Shown: positions 43,638 to 52,047 of the stretch, piece after piece
Layout of the letters: every line of letters starts with the position of its first letter
How positions within the stretch are numbered: the stretch's first letter is position 1
Made by a program: the position numbers and the translations under genes
Assembly: GCA_024998565.1 (NCBI GenBank)
Contig: JACOEM010000003.1
Span: forward strand, 1 to 64,000
DNA: 64,000 bases
Reading direction: 5' to 3'
Origin: Nitrospira sp.
GTDB taxonomy: Bacteria; Nitrospirota; Nitrospiria; Nitrospirales; Nitrospiraceae
The notes under the pieces: model-generated
Told to the model about the DNA's origin: nothing
Databases searched by the model: none
What the model saw: only the letters and a program-made list of their open reading frames with translations

Positions 43638-43745
43638 ATGGACACGGATTTTATCGAAACGCTGCAGCGCGGGATTGCCGTCGTGGGCGGCATCGGACTA
43701 CTGGGTTTTTGTCTTTATCTCTTGAAGACTCGCAAGGGAGCGTAA
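43638..43745 (+). CDS. 35-residue single-pass membrane peptide
   Basis: ATG is preceded by GGAAGCGGAGAAGG. The frame encodes an acidic/amphipathic start (MDTDFIETLQRG), one hydrophobic helix (IAVVGGIGLLGFCLYLL) and a basic end (KTRKGA), the layout of a real small membrane protein oriented N-out/C-in. It ends three bases before ribE, and the AAGGGAG that serves ribE is formed by its last codons, so translation of the two should be linked. Function unknown. Confidence 0.65.
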   Translation: MDTDFIETLQRGIAVVGGIGLLGFCLYLLKTRKGA

Positions 43746-43748
43746 GCC

Positions 43749-44405
43749 ATGTTCAGCGGCATCGTGGAAGAGATGGGCGCGGTCTCCGTACTGAATAAGG
43801 GGCTGGCCGGCACGCGTCTGACCATCATCGCCTCGACGATCATGAGCGACCTCACCATCGGCGCCAGCGTGAGCGTCAATGGGACCTGCCTGACGGCGGT
43901 CGCCAGAACCGACCATGACTTCTCGGTCGATGTCTCGCCTGAAACCCTCGGGGTGACGACGCTCGGTGGTCTCACTTCCGGTTCGCCCGTGAATCTAGAG
44001 CGTGCCATGAAGTTGAACGAGCGCATCGGCGGGCACATGGTGTCAGGACATGTGGATGGCATCGGTGCCATCCGGAGCCGGCATCAGGACGGGAACGCGC
44101 TGATTCTGGAGATTGAGGCGCCGAAGGAGATTCTGCGCCTCTGTGTTCAGAAGGGATCGATCACGGTCGATGGCATCAGTCTCACCATCAACGACGTGAC
44201 CGAACGGTCGTTCGTCGTTTCGATCATTCCTCACACCGCAAAAGTCACCACACTCGGACTGAAACAGGTGGGTGACAAGCTCAACCTGGAATCAGACCTG
44301 ATCGGGAAATACGTCGAGCGCCTGCTCCAGGAGCGCGGCATCCTCCCTCCCAAACCAACGCCGGTGATCGATACGGATTATCTAAAACGGCGGGGATTGA
44401 TCTAG
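43749..44405 (+). CDS. ribE: Riboflavin synthase, alpha chain
   Basis: It dismutates two molecules of 6,7-dimethyl-8-ribityllumazine to riboflavin. The 218-residue protein shows the two internal lumazine-binding repeats: MFSGIVEEMG with VNGTCLTAV, and GGHMVSGHVDGIG with VDGISLTIND. Length and motifs are normal. No FMN riboswitch is apparent upstream; expression probably comes from the extended -10 promoter before the 35-residue ORF. Confidence 0.96.
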   Translation: MFSGIVEEMGAVSVLNKGLAGTRLTIIASTIMSDLTIGASVSVNGTCLTAVARTDHDFSVDVSPETLGVTTLGGLTSGSPVNLERAMKLNERIGGHMVSGHVDGIGAIRSRHQDGNALILEIEAPKEILRLCVQKGSITVDGISLTINDVTERSFVVSIIPHTAKVTTLGLKQVGDKLNLESDLIGKYVERLLQERGILPPKPTPVIDTDYLKRRGLI

Positions 44406-44440
44406 AGCAATCGAGGTCAATCAGGCCGTAGCCGGCCCCC

Positions 44441-44959
44441 TTACCTCACCAGAAACGCTTTTGAATCTTCACCGGACGCGGTCGTGACGGTCATCATGGC
44501 CATGCCCCTGCGTCTGCCGGTCGGTACGGTCGCGGTGATCTGGGTATCGTTGACGAATGTGAATGCAGCGGGATACCCGGGACCGAAAGAGAGTGAGCGC
44601 AGGCACTCGGCGGGACCGAATCCTCTGCCCGAGATCGTGACTTTCTCGCCTGCTTTCGCTTCATCCGGCGTGACCGATTGGATCTTCGGTGCTTCTCCGA
44701 AGCAGGCTTGCGCCTTGGCTGCCGTTTCGGCTGAAGCATACTTGGGTGCCGGGCCTTTGGCTGTGCCGGCCGGCTTCGCCTTCTGACTTCCGCTCTTCGC
44801 GGTCGCCTTTTTTTCGGGAGTCTTCTTTGCTGCTGGTGCGGCCTGTTCAGCCGGCTTCTTGGTGTCCTCGGCGGCCGCGGCGGGAATGACTCCTCCCAGC
44901 AGCACAAATCCCATCACCGTTGACCACACCACACCCTGCTTCTCGCTCTGTCTTTGCAT
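44441..44959 (-). CDS. Exported IPT/TIG-domain protein
   Basis: About 172 residues: signal peptide (MGFVLLGGVIPAAAA), a Lys/Ala/Pro-rich low-complexity linker (about 30-75), and a C-terminal IPT/TIG immunoglobulin-like domain (KIQSVTPDEAKAGEKVTISGRGFGPAE, QITATVPTGRRRGMAMMTVTTASG). A single Cys precedes the domain and another lies in it. GGAGG precedes ATG 44959. A cell-envelope role is likely; the partner is unknown. Confidence 0.75.
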   Translation of the reverse strand: MQRQSEKQGVVWSTVMGFVLLGGVIPAAAAEDTKKPAEQAAPAAKKTPEKKATAKSGSQKAKPAGTAKGPAPKYASAETAAKAQACFGEAPKIQSVTPDEAKAGEKVTISGRGFGPAECLRSLSFGPGYPAAFTFVNDTQITATVPTGRRRGMAMMTVTTASGEDSKAFLVR

Positions 44960-45014
44960 GACCGGCCTCCATGCACACAATACAAGATGATGCATTGGCT
45001 GAAGACGAATCGTC

Positions 45015-46904
45015 TCAGTCTTCGATCGTCGAAATGTCGCCCACGTCCTGTCCCAGTTCCTTGGCCTTGAGGACCCGCCGCATGATCTTGCCGGACCTGG
45101 TCTTCGGCAACGACGGCACGATGTCGATTTCCTGCGGCACCGCGATTTTCCCTAACTCTTTCAGCACATGGTCCTTGAGCGACTGCACCAACTCTTTCGA
45201 GTCCTGATAGCCCTGTTTCAGGATGACGAAGGCCTTGATCGCTTCGCCGGCGGTGCGATGCGGTTTGCCGATGACCGCCGCTTCGGCCACGGCCTCGTGG
45301 CTGACCAGGGCGCTTTCGACTTCCGCTGTGCCGATGCGGTTGCCGGCGACTTTGATTACATCGTCTGCGCGACCCATGAACCACATATACCCGTCGTTGT
45401 CTTTCCGGCAGACGTCGCCCGCCGTATAACAGTTGGGGATGGTGTTCCAGTAGACCTTGTAGCGATCAGGATCTTTGTAGATCGTCCGCATCATGGACGG
45501 CCAGGGCTTCTTGATGACGGCAAAGCCGCCGGCATTGTTCGGCAGGCTGTTCCCTTCCTTGTCCACCACGTCGGCCTCGATGCCGAGAAACGGCCTGGTA
45601 GCCGAGCCCGGCTTAAGCGGCACGGACGGCAGGGGCGTGACCAGGATGGAACCGGTTTCGGTCTGCCACCAGGTATCCATGATGGGCTTGTCGCTGCCGG
45701 TGACGCGGTAAAACCATTCCCAGGCTTCCGGGTTGATGGGTTCGCCGACGCTGCCGAGGATGCGCAAGGTGGAGAGGTCGTACTTCTTCGGCCAGTCCTC
45801 GCCGTACTTCATCAGGAGCCGGACCGCCGTCGGCGTGGTGTAGAAAACCGAGACGCCGTAGCGGGCGATGAGATCCCACCAGCGGCCGGGGGTCGGATAG
45901 TCGGGTTTGCCTTCGGCCATGAGGATCGTCGCGCCGTTCAGCAGCGGGCCATAGACGATGTAACTGTGGCCGGTGACCCAGCCCGGGTCGGCCACGCAGA
46001 AGTAGACGTCTTCTTCCTTGAGATCGAACACATATTTGGTCGTGATGTAGGTGCCGACCATATAGCCGCCATGCACATGCACGACGCCTTTGGGTTTACC
46101 GGTCGTGCCGGAGGTGTAGAGAATGTAGAGCGGAGCTTCCGCATCGAGCGGTTCTGCCTGGCAGGCGGCGCTCTGTGCTTGCAGCCACTCGACCCAATCG
46201 ATTTCTTTGGGAGCCGCGAGGGCGACGCCTGGAGATTCGCGTCGGACGACCACCACCTTTTCGACGGACGGGCAGGTGCGCACGGCATCGTCGACGACGC
46301 CCTTGAGGTTGATGGTTTTCCCGCGATCGTACCCGACATCCGCCGTGATGACGACGCGCGCTTCGGCGTCCTGAATGCGGCTGGCGAGGGCCGGGGCGCT
46401 GAAGCCGGAATAGACCACGCTGTGGATCACACCGATACGCGCGCAGGCCAGCATGGCGACGACCTGCTCCGGGATTTTCGGGAGATAGATGGTGACGCGA
46501 TCGCCCTTTTGCAGGCCAAGCGCCTTGAGGGCATTGGCGCAGCGATTGACCTGGCGCAACAGTTCTCCATAGGTGAAGATGCGTTCCTCGCCGTTTTCAC
46601 CGACCCAGATGATGGCGACTTTGTTACGCCGCCACGTGTTTGCGTGTCGATCCAGGCAGTTATAAGCGATATTGCAGGTTGCGCCGACGAACCATTTGGC
46701 CCAGGGGTAGTTCCAATCGAGCACCTTGCTCCACGGCGAAAACCAATCCAGTTCCTTGGCCACACCGCCCCAGAACGCTTCCGGATCGGCGATAGAGGCT
46801 TTGTAGGCCTGGTCATAGTCCTGAATATGAGCGGCCGCCTTGGTCTTGGCGGTCGGCTGAATGACACGTCCTTCTTTCAGTAGGGTATCGATCTTCTCGT
46901 CCAT
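45015..46904 (-). CDS. acs: Acetyl-CoA synthetase (AMP-forming)
   Basis: It activates acetate to acetyl-CoA via acetyl-AMP. About 629 residues with the ANL-family motifs YTSGTTGKPKGVVHVHGG (P-loop), TWWQTETGS, the hinge Asp region and the C-terminal PKTRSGKIMRR, whose Lys is the catalytic, acetylation-controlled residue. ATG 46904 is preferred because GGAGG lies ten bases upstream; ATG 46913 is only one base from it. Confidence 0.96.
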   Translation of the reverse strand: MDEKIDTLLKEGRVIQPTAKTKAAAHIQDYDQAYKASIADPEAFWGGVAKELDWFSPWSKVLDWNYPWAKWFVGATCNIAYNCLDRHANTWRRNKVAIIWVGENGEERIFTYGELLRQVNRCANALKALGLQKGDRVTIYLPKIPEQVVAMLACARIGVIHSVVYSGFSAPALASRIQDAEARVVITADVGYDRGKTINLKGVVDDAVRTCPSVEKVVVVRRESPGVALAAPKEIDWVEWLQAQSAACQAEPLDAEAPLYILYTSGTTGKPKGVVHVHGGYMVGTYITTKYVFDLKEEDVYFCVADPGWVTGHSYIVYGPLLNGATILMAEGKPDYPTPGRWWDLIARYGVSVFYTTPTAVRLLMKYGEDWPKKYDLSTLRILGSVGEPINPEAWEWFYRVTGSDKPIMDTWWQTETGSILVTPLPSVPLKPGSATRPFLGIEADVVDKEGNSLPNNAGGFAVIKKPWPSMMRTIYKDPDRYKVYWNTIPNCYTAGDVCRKDNDGYMWFMGRADDVIKVAGNRIGTAEVESALVSHEAVAEAAVIGKPHRTAGEAIKAFVILKQGYQDSKELVQSLKDHVLKELGKIAVPQEIDIVPSLPKTRSGKIMRRVLKAKELGQDVGDISTIED

Positions 46905-47131
46905 CGGTGCCATGCCTCCACAAAGCGCGGGCCTGTCCGGCGCGCGGGTCAATCATCACCGGCATTATGCGGACGGGGGAAAAGAACTGCAACCCTCAGC
47001 GCCGCTGTGAGACGGTTGCAGATGCAGGCGAAGACCGCATGGCGCAAGGCCGGAGCACTCCGCCTTTCTTGACAGTCAGGAGGAGACGAAGGTACGCTGA
47101 ACGTGTTGCACCTCACTGGATTAACCCCTTC

Positions 47132-48517
47132 ATGAGCTTGTCAATATCCCCCTGTCTTCGCCGGATGTTCGTATGCCTGGTGGCCATGTGCGCCGCTGGA
47201 ACGGTCGGAATGCTCTCCATTGCCCACGCGCAGGTCGGAAAGCCGGAAGGCCTCTATTACAAGTCCTGGGCGGTCGTGGTCGGGGTCGAAAACTACCTCG
47301 TGGCGCCGAAGGTGCCCGGCGCGTTGGAGGGTGCGCATGCGGTGGCGACGGTGCTGCGGGGGCTCGGGTTCGATGAAGTGATCGAGCTGCAGGATAAAGA
47401 GGCCAGTTCCAAGCATCTGCTCCAGATCCTCAACGATTATTTACCTCGCAAGGTCGGGCGGCAGGATCGCGTGCTGTTCTTTTTTGCCGGGCATGCCGGG
47501 ATCACGCAGGATTCTCAATCCAAAGAAGTGGGCTATCTGGTTCCCTGGGATGCGCAGTTGAACAATCCCGCCAAAGCCATCACGTTTGATCAGCTCAAGG
47601 AATTCAGCCGGCGGTCCGCTTCCAAACACATGTTGATGTTGTTCGACGCGAACATCCGGGGATGGGAAGTGACCGCGCCGCAGCCGCTTTCACTCGAAGG
47701 CCGCTTGTCGCCGGAAGATGAGACGGAGAAGCGAGCCGTTCAGGTCCTGACGGCGGCCGAGAAAGAGGAGGCGATCGGACGGGCTGCGGGTCAGAGTGCG
47801 TTCGTCGCAGCGCTGGTTGCCGGTTTGAAGGGGGCTGCCGATCTCAACAAGAACGGCTGGCTCATGGCCAGTGAACTGGCAGCGCAGGTGAAGCAGGACG
47901 TGGAGACTGCGACCAAAGGGGCCCAGCACCCGCAGTTCGTGCAGTTGGAGGGCGACGGGGACGTGGTCCTGATTGAAGGGCGAAAAGGCGCCTTCCAGGC
48001 CGGGAAGGAACCGACGAGTGAGGCGGACCGGATGAGGGAGGCCCGCATTCAGTATGAACAGGCCTTTGCATTATTGCAGCAGCAAAAGTCGGCCGAAGAA
48101 GCGTTGGAACGGCTCAACCGCGCGATCGGCTACGATCCGTCCTTCGGCGATGCCTACGTGTTGAAGAGTTACATCCGTTTGGAAGTGCTGCCGAATCTTG
48201 AGGAGTCCCTGCTTGCCGCCCGCGCGGCGGTGCAACATGCGCCGCAGAATCCCGATTCCCACTACTCCCTGGCGCTGGCCCTCGAAAAGAAGGGACAGTA
48301 CCAGGAAGCCGAGCAGGCCATGCAGCAGGCATTAGTAGTGAACCCGGCCTACGGGGATGTCTATTTCTCGCTCGGCGAGCTCTACGCCGACCATTTGAAC
48401 GAACCGCAAAAGTCCGTCGACGCGTTCCGTCGATATCTGGAGTTGGGGGGACAAAGTGAACGCGCGATCCGCGCCGTCCAAGGCAGTGCTCCTCCAGCTG
48501 AGAAACATGGGCCTTAG
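47132..48517 (+). CDS. Exported caspase-like (C14) protein with TPR repeats, Cys replaced
   Basis: 461 residues: signal peptide (cleavage near AHA 33), a caspase-like domain (about 43-280) and three TPR units (about 335-450, for example PDSHYSLALALEKKGQYQEAEQAM). The catalytic His is present (H121 in FFFAGHAG), but the block that normally reads DACxSG is DANIRG, with Asn174 in place of the nucleophile. It is therefore probably a pseudoprotease that binds partners. ATG 47132 begins the signal sequence. A structured repeat begins at its stop codon. Confidence 0.8.
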   Translation: MSLSISPCLRRMFVCLVAMCAAGTVGMLSIAHAQVGKPEGLYYKSWAVVVGVENYLVAPKVPGALEGAHAVATVLRGLGFDEVIELQDKEASSKHLLQILNDYLPRKVGRQDRVLFFFAGHAGITQDSQSKEVGYLVPWDAQLNNPAKAITFDQLKEFSRRSASKHMLMLFDANIRGWEVTAPQPLSLEGRLSPEDETEKRAVQVLTAAEKEEAIGRAAGQSAFVAALVAGLKGAADLNKNGWLMASELAAQVKQDVETATKGAQHPQFVQLEGDGDVVLIEGRKGAFQAGKEPTSEADRMREARIQYEQAFALLQQQKSAEEALERLNRAIGYDPSFGDAYVLKSYIRLEVLPNLEESLLAARAAVQHAPQNPDSHYSLALALEKKGQYQEAEQAMQQALVVNPAYGDVYFSLGELYADHLNEPQKSVDAFRRYLELGGQSERAIRAVQGSAPPAEKHGP

Positions 48518-48641
48518 CAGGCTGTTGAGAAAGCCCGCCAGCGGCGTTCTCGCTTCGTTCAGGCCCTCAACGTACCACAAGGGTACGCCTCGGGCTTTCA
48601 CTCGCTGCGGCCTTGCTGGACGTGCTTTCTGACCAGCCTGC
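48517..48641. repeat. Structured extragenic repeat, family B, copy 1 (125 bp)
   Basis: Imperfect inverted ends (GCAGGCTGTTGAGAAAGC and its counterpart GCAGGCTGGTCAGAAAGC on the other strand) surround a conserved centre with the hairpin CGTACC-ACAAG-GGTACG. It starts on the last base of the TAG stop of the caspase-like gene. A second copy lies at 53899-54024. It makes a long foldable transcript end and may act as a terminator. Confidence 0.8.
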
Positions 48642-48716
48642 AGGCATCCAGGTCCGATTTGGTGTCCTGCGAAACGATTAGTTTTGCTGGGGGGCGTACG
48701 GTTTTTCGATGCACCG

Positions 48717-48887
48717 CTAGTCTTTTCCTCCGCCTTTCAGATACCCCAACCCAATCTTCAACGCCCGGCGAGTGATTTCCGGCCAGCGGACCTGGGGATA
48801 TTCCGCCAACACGGCGGCGGCCTTGGGATCCTGGATATCGAGTTGAACCACTTTAATGATGCCGTCTTCAATCTGCACGTCAGCCAT
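48717..48887 (-). CDS. Small acidic/basic protein of 56 residues
   Basis: It starts MADVQIEDGIIKVVQLDIQD, continues with AAAVLAEYPQVRWPEITRRAL and ends in a Gly/Lys tail. GGAGGAG lies ten bases ahead of ATG 48887. It sits between two repeat elements with no close partner. No family recognised; the helix around WPEITRRALKIGL could be a small DNA- or protein-binding helix. Confidence 0.55.
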   Translation of the reverse strand: MADVQIEDGIIKVVQLDIQDPKAAAVLAEYPQVRWPEITRRALKIGLGYLKGGGKD

Positions 48888-48915
48888 GTGTCTGTCTCCT
48901 CCGTAAAACCTGTGT

Positions 48916-49103
48916 CTAGGAGTCTGTCCGAGTAATGCCGTTCTGCTGCGACGAATGATCTGCCGGCATCTGCCTCGTTCTCGGCCCGTAAAAATCCTCA
49001 ACGTATTCAGCGAATACGCTTCCGGTTTTTTCGAGCCTGCGGCCTCGCATCCGCCGGCAACTCCTTCGTCTCGCTACGAAGGATTACTCGCACAGGCTCC
49101 TAG
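48916..49103. repeat. Structured inverted-repeat element, family C (188 bp)
   Basis: The ends match as inverted repeats at 19 of 21 positions (CTAGGAGTCTGTCCGAGTAA at the left; CTAGGAGCCTGTGCGAGTAA on the other strand at the right). The interior has the perfect hairpin CGTATTC-AGC-GAATACG inside CCTCAACGTA...TACGC, the same core as family B. It fills most of the 414-base gap upstream of the lipoprotein run; the remainder (49104-49301) shows no gene and should contain that run's promoter. Confidence 0.8.
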
Positions 49104-49301
49104 GGTAGATGAATCGGCCCTGTGGTCAACCGAAACAGTCGTTGCGCGTTGACAGTGTTAGGGGTGCATGTTAGCATAAAATCTGCTTTTTTCGCCCAAC
49201 TGTGTCGGGTGACAGTGAGCCACACACATCTCTCTCCCATCAGTTTGCCACACACCACGAAGCCGTCAGCGTTCATCTGTGTTACACCAAGGAGGAATCG
49301 T

Positions 49302-49868
49302 ATGCGCAGAGTAGAGGGGGCTTTTTCCAAGTTCACCGGCAGTGCGTTGGCGCTCGTACTCCTCATCGGGCTGACTGCCTGCGGGGGTCCTCCGAACTGG
49401 GTCAAGAAGGGCTCCGGCGCGTTCAACGAAAAGAGCGATAAGTCTTTTTATGGTGTCGGGTCGGTGGTGGGCGTGCGGAACGAGCCCTTAGCCTGGGACA
49501 CGGCTGAGAACCGCAGCCGCGCTGAAATCGCGAAAACCTTCGAAACCTACACGGCCTATCTCATGCGTGACTATGCGGCCTCAACGACCGCCGGCGACTT
49601 TTCCCGCAACAGTGAAGAACAGAACATCGAACGGGCAGTGAAGACCTTCTCAGCAGTCACTCTGAACGGTGTGAAGCCGATGGATCGGTACAAAGATGAG
49701 AAGTCCGGCACTTACTACGTCCTCACCAAGCTGAGCCTCGAAGACATGAAGAACAATCTGGAGCAGGCGAAGGAGTTGAACGGCCAGGTCCGCGACTTTG
49801 TGCGAAAGAATGCCGACCGGTTGTTCGATCGTCTGGAGAAGGAAGAAGACAAGCGGGCGACGAAGTAA
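49302..49868 (+). CDS. LPP20-like lipoprotein
   Basis: 188 residues: lipoprotein signal (LALVLLIGLTAC), then PPNWVKKGSGAFNEK and FYGVGSVVGVRNEPLAWDTAENRSRAEIAKTFETY, the pattern of LPP20/FlgT-N-like proteins, and a charged C-terminal helix. AAGGAGG lies six bases before ATG 49302. It heads a run of four lipoproteins that appear to be one transcription unit. Confidence 0.8.
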   Translation: MRRVEGAFSKFTGSALALVLLIGLTACGGPPNWVKKGSGAFNEKSDKSFYGVGSVVGVRNEPLAWDTAENRSRAEIAKTFETYTAYLMRDYAASTTAGDFSRNSEEQNIERAVKTFSAVTLNGVKPMDRYKDEKSGTYYVLTKLSLEDMKNNLEQAKELNGQVRDFVRKNADRLFDRLEKEEDKRATK

Positions 49869-49906
49869 GCGGACGTGCCGGTGCGCGCTGACCAGGAGGA
49901 GAGAGC

Positions 49907-50536
49907 ATGATCGAGTGGCGGGATCGTTCAGTGGGCCGGACCTTTGTGACCGCAGCGCTGGTGGCTGTGGCCGCGGTGGCGAGCGGATGTGGGCATGAAA
50001 CGAAAGTGACGCGCGTCGATACCGGCATCGTCACGGACCTCAGCGGGCGCTGGAACGACACCGATTCACAAATGGTGGCTGAAGCCATGGTGCGAGAAGC
50101 CCTGGGCAATCCCTGGCTCGGCAATTTCACCAAGGGCAAGAATCGCCAGCCGGTCGTCATCGTCGGAACCGTCCTCAACAAGAGCCATGAACACATCAAC
50201 GTGCAGACCTTCATCAGCGACCTGGAGCGGGAACTGACGAACTCGCAAAAAGTGACCTTCGTCGCCGGCAAGGGCGAGCGGGAAGAGGTGCGTGAGGAGC
50301 GGCGCGAGCAGGCCGTGCACGCCCGTGAAGACACGCAGAAAGCACCCGGCAAAGAAATCGGCGCGGACTACATGATGCGCGGGAGCATCTCCACGATTCT
50401 GGATGAGCAGGACGGGGCCAAAGCGGTCTTCTATCAGATCGACCTGGAAATGGTGGATATGGAGAACAACGTGAAGGCCTGGTTCGGGCAGAAAAAAATC
50501 AAGAAAGTCGTCGAGAAGAAACGAACGATTTTTTAG
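49907..50536 (+). CDS. LpoB-like lipoprotein (penicillin-binding protein activator family)
   Basis: 209 residues: a lipoprotein signal (AALVAVAAVASGC) and an LpoB-type domain (LSGRWNDTDSQMVAEAMVREAL, PVVIVGTVLNKSHEHIN, IGADYMMRGSISTILDEQ, VFYQIDLEMVDMENNVKAWFGQKKIKK). In enterobacteria LpoB activates PBP1B from the outer membrane. The family match is good, but whether the same partner is used here is unknown. A hairpin follows the gene. Confidence 0.85.
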   Translation: MIEWRDRSVGRTFVTAALVAVAAVASGCGHETKVTRVDTGIVTDLSGRWNDTDSQMVAEAMVREALGNPWLGNFTKGKNRQPVVIVGTVLNKSHEHINVQTFISDLERELTNSQKVTFVAGKGEREEVREERREQAVHAREDTQKAPGKEIGADYMMRGSISTILDEQDGAKAVFYQIDLEMVDMENNVKAWFGQKKIKKVVEKKRTIF

Positions 50537-50574
50537 CCTGACGTATTCTGTTGAGACGCCACTCCCCATCGACC

Positions 50575-50603
50575 ACGGCCTCCCTTCCGGGAGGCCGTTT
50601 CAT
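50575..50603 (+). terminator. Intercistronic hairpin within the lipoprotein run
   Basis: The perfect arms ACGGCCTCCC and GGGAGGCCGT surround TTCC and run into TTTCATTTC. It ends 14 bases before the likely ATG of the next gene, so it could terminate most transcripts (lowering downstream expression) or stabilise the upstream message. Confidence 0.75.
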
Positions 50604-50616
50604 TTCTCTCCCGTGG

Positions 50617-52047
50617 ATGCGCGTGGTCTTCCTGGGTCTGTTATTCACCCTGTCCGGGTGCGGGTTCTCCGCCAATCACTATCTCCTCATCGATCAGAGT
50701 TTGCTGGCGAACGATCCCCGGCGGGCGGACGCCATCATGGCGCAGGCCGAATCCGAATATGGCTCGCGGAATCGGTTGCTGTACGACATGGATCGCGGGA
50801 TGACGCTGCATCTGGCCGGGGACTATGTGCAGAGTAACAACCTGCTGGAACAGGCCTCGCTCGAAGTGGAGCGACTGTATACCAGGACCATCCGCACGGA
50901 AACCGCCGCCTTCCTGACCAACGACACCATGCTGCCTTATGAAGGCGACCCATATGAGCACGTGATGATCAACGTCATCAAGGCGCTCAATTATGCGGCG
51001 ATGGGGCAGTTGATGGAGGCCGTCGTTGAGGCGCGGCAGATCGACCATCGCTTGAACGTGTTGTCGGACAGCGCCAAAGAAAAAGACGGGTATAGAGAGG
51101 ATGCGTTTGCCCGGTACCTGACCGGTGTGTTGTACGAGGCGACGGGCGATCTCAACAATGCGTTCATCGCCTATCGAAAAGCCTACGAAATTTATGAATC
51201 CACGCGGGGGTGGGCCAGGACGCCCATGCCGCCGATGCTTCGCGCAGATCTGCTTCGCACCACCGATGCCCTGCACATGACGGCGGAGTTCGAGGAGTAT
51301 CGTCGGCAGTTTCCCGACACAGGATGGGCATCGCTGCAGGGGCAACCCGATCTCGCTCAGGTGGTGGTGATCGGCTATAATGGCCGCGCGCCGCGCAAGG
51401 AAGAGGCCCATCTCGATATTCCGATCAGCCTGAGCGCGCTGCAACTGGTCCTGCTGAATCGGGGCGTGATTCACGCGTCCAATCGTCAGGAGCGTCGCGT
51501 GGCGGACAGTGTCTTGTATGGCCTGAACGGGCGTGTCGTGCGGGTGGCCCTGCCCCGGTTGGTGCCACAAAAAACGCAGGTCTCCCACGAATCGATCACG
51601 CTGGTGCCGCGAAGCGGAGAGCCGATCACCGGACAATCGCAGCTGATGTATAACGGCACGGCGCTAGCAGAAAAATCCCTGTCGGATCGCATGCCCGGAA
51701 TCACCACGAAAGCCCTTGCGCGCGCGGCTGTGAAATTTACCGCAGCCGAAGCGGCGACCCGTGGATCCCAACATGCCGTGAACAAGGGAGATGCGGCGTG
51801 GGTCGGGCTTTTGGTGGGGCTGCTCACGCATGGTCTGGCGGTGGCGTCCGAAGTCGCCGATACGCGGAGTTGGCGGACTCTGCCGGATGAAATTCAGATT
51901 TCCCGCCTGTGGGTCCCGGCCGGCGAATACGAGAGTCGCATTCAACCGGTGCTTCGACAGGGCGGGGCTCCCCAGGCCGGAGTGTCTCGCCCGCTGGTCC
52001 TTCGCGCCGGGCAGACCGTCTTTCTGATCGAACGGGTGGTGTTATGA
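50617..52047 (+). CDS. COG3014-like lipoprotein with TPR-like helices
   Basis: About 476 residues: a lipoprotein signal (RVVFLGLLFTLSGC), a helical repeat region (about 45-230, including AKEKDGYREDAFARYLTGVLYEATGDLNNAFIAYRKAY) and a strand-rich C-terminal part. This matches the COG3014 class that often sits beside LpoB and LPP20 genes. The frame is open to TTG 50551, but the terminator hairpin lies there, so ATG 50617 is preferred. The stop overlaps the next start (ATGA). Confidence 0.8.
   Translation: MRVVFLGLLFTLSGCGFSANHYLLIDQSLLANDPRRADAIMAQAESEYGSRNRLLYDMDRGMTLHLAGDYVQSNNLLEQASLEVERLYTRTIRTETAAFLTNDTMLPYEGDPYEHVMINVIKALNYAAMGQLMEAVVEARQIDHRLNVLSDSAKEKDGYREDAFARYLTGVLYEATGDLNNAFIAYRKAYEIYESTRGWARTPMPPMLRADLLRTTDALHMTAEFEEYRRQFPDTGWASLQGQPDLAQVVVIGYNGRAPRKEEAHLDIPISLSALQLVLLNRGVIHASNRQERRVADSVLYGLNGRVVRVALPRLVPQKTQVSHESITLVPRSGEPITGQSQLMYNGTALAEKSLSDRMPGITTKALARAAVKFTAAEAATRGSQHAVNKGDAAWVGLLVGLLTHGLAVASEVADTRSWRTLPDEIQISRLWVPAGEYESRIQPVLRQGGAPQAGVSRPLVLRAGQTVFLIERVVL

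Noticed and set aside
48332-48601. Minus-strand open frame containing YVEGLNEART, similar to one at 53162-53962
   Set aside because: The shared peptide comes from the family B repeat read on the other strand; both frames otherwise run antisense through solid genes.
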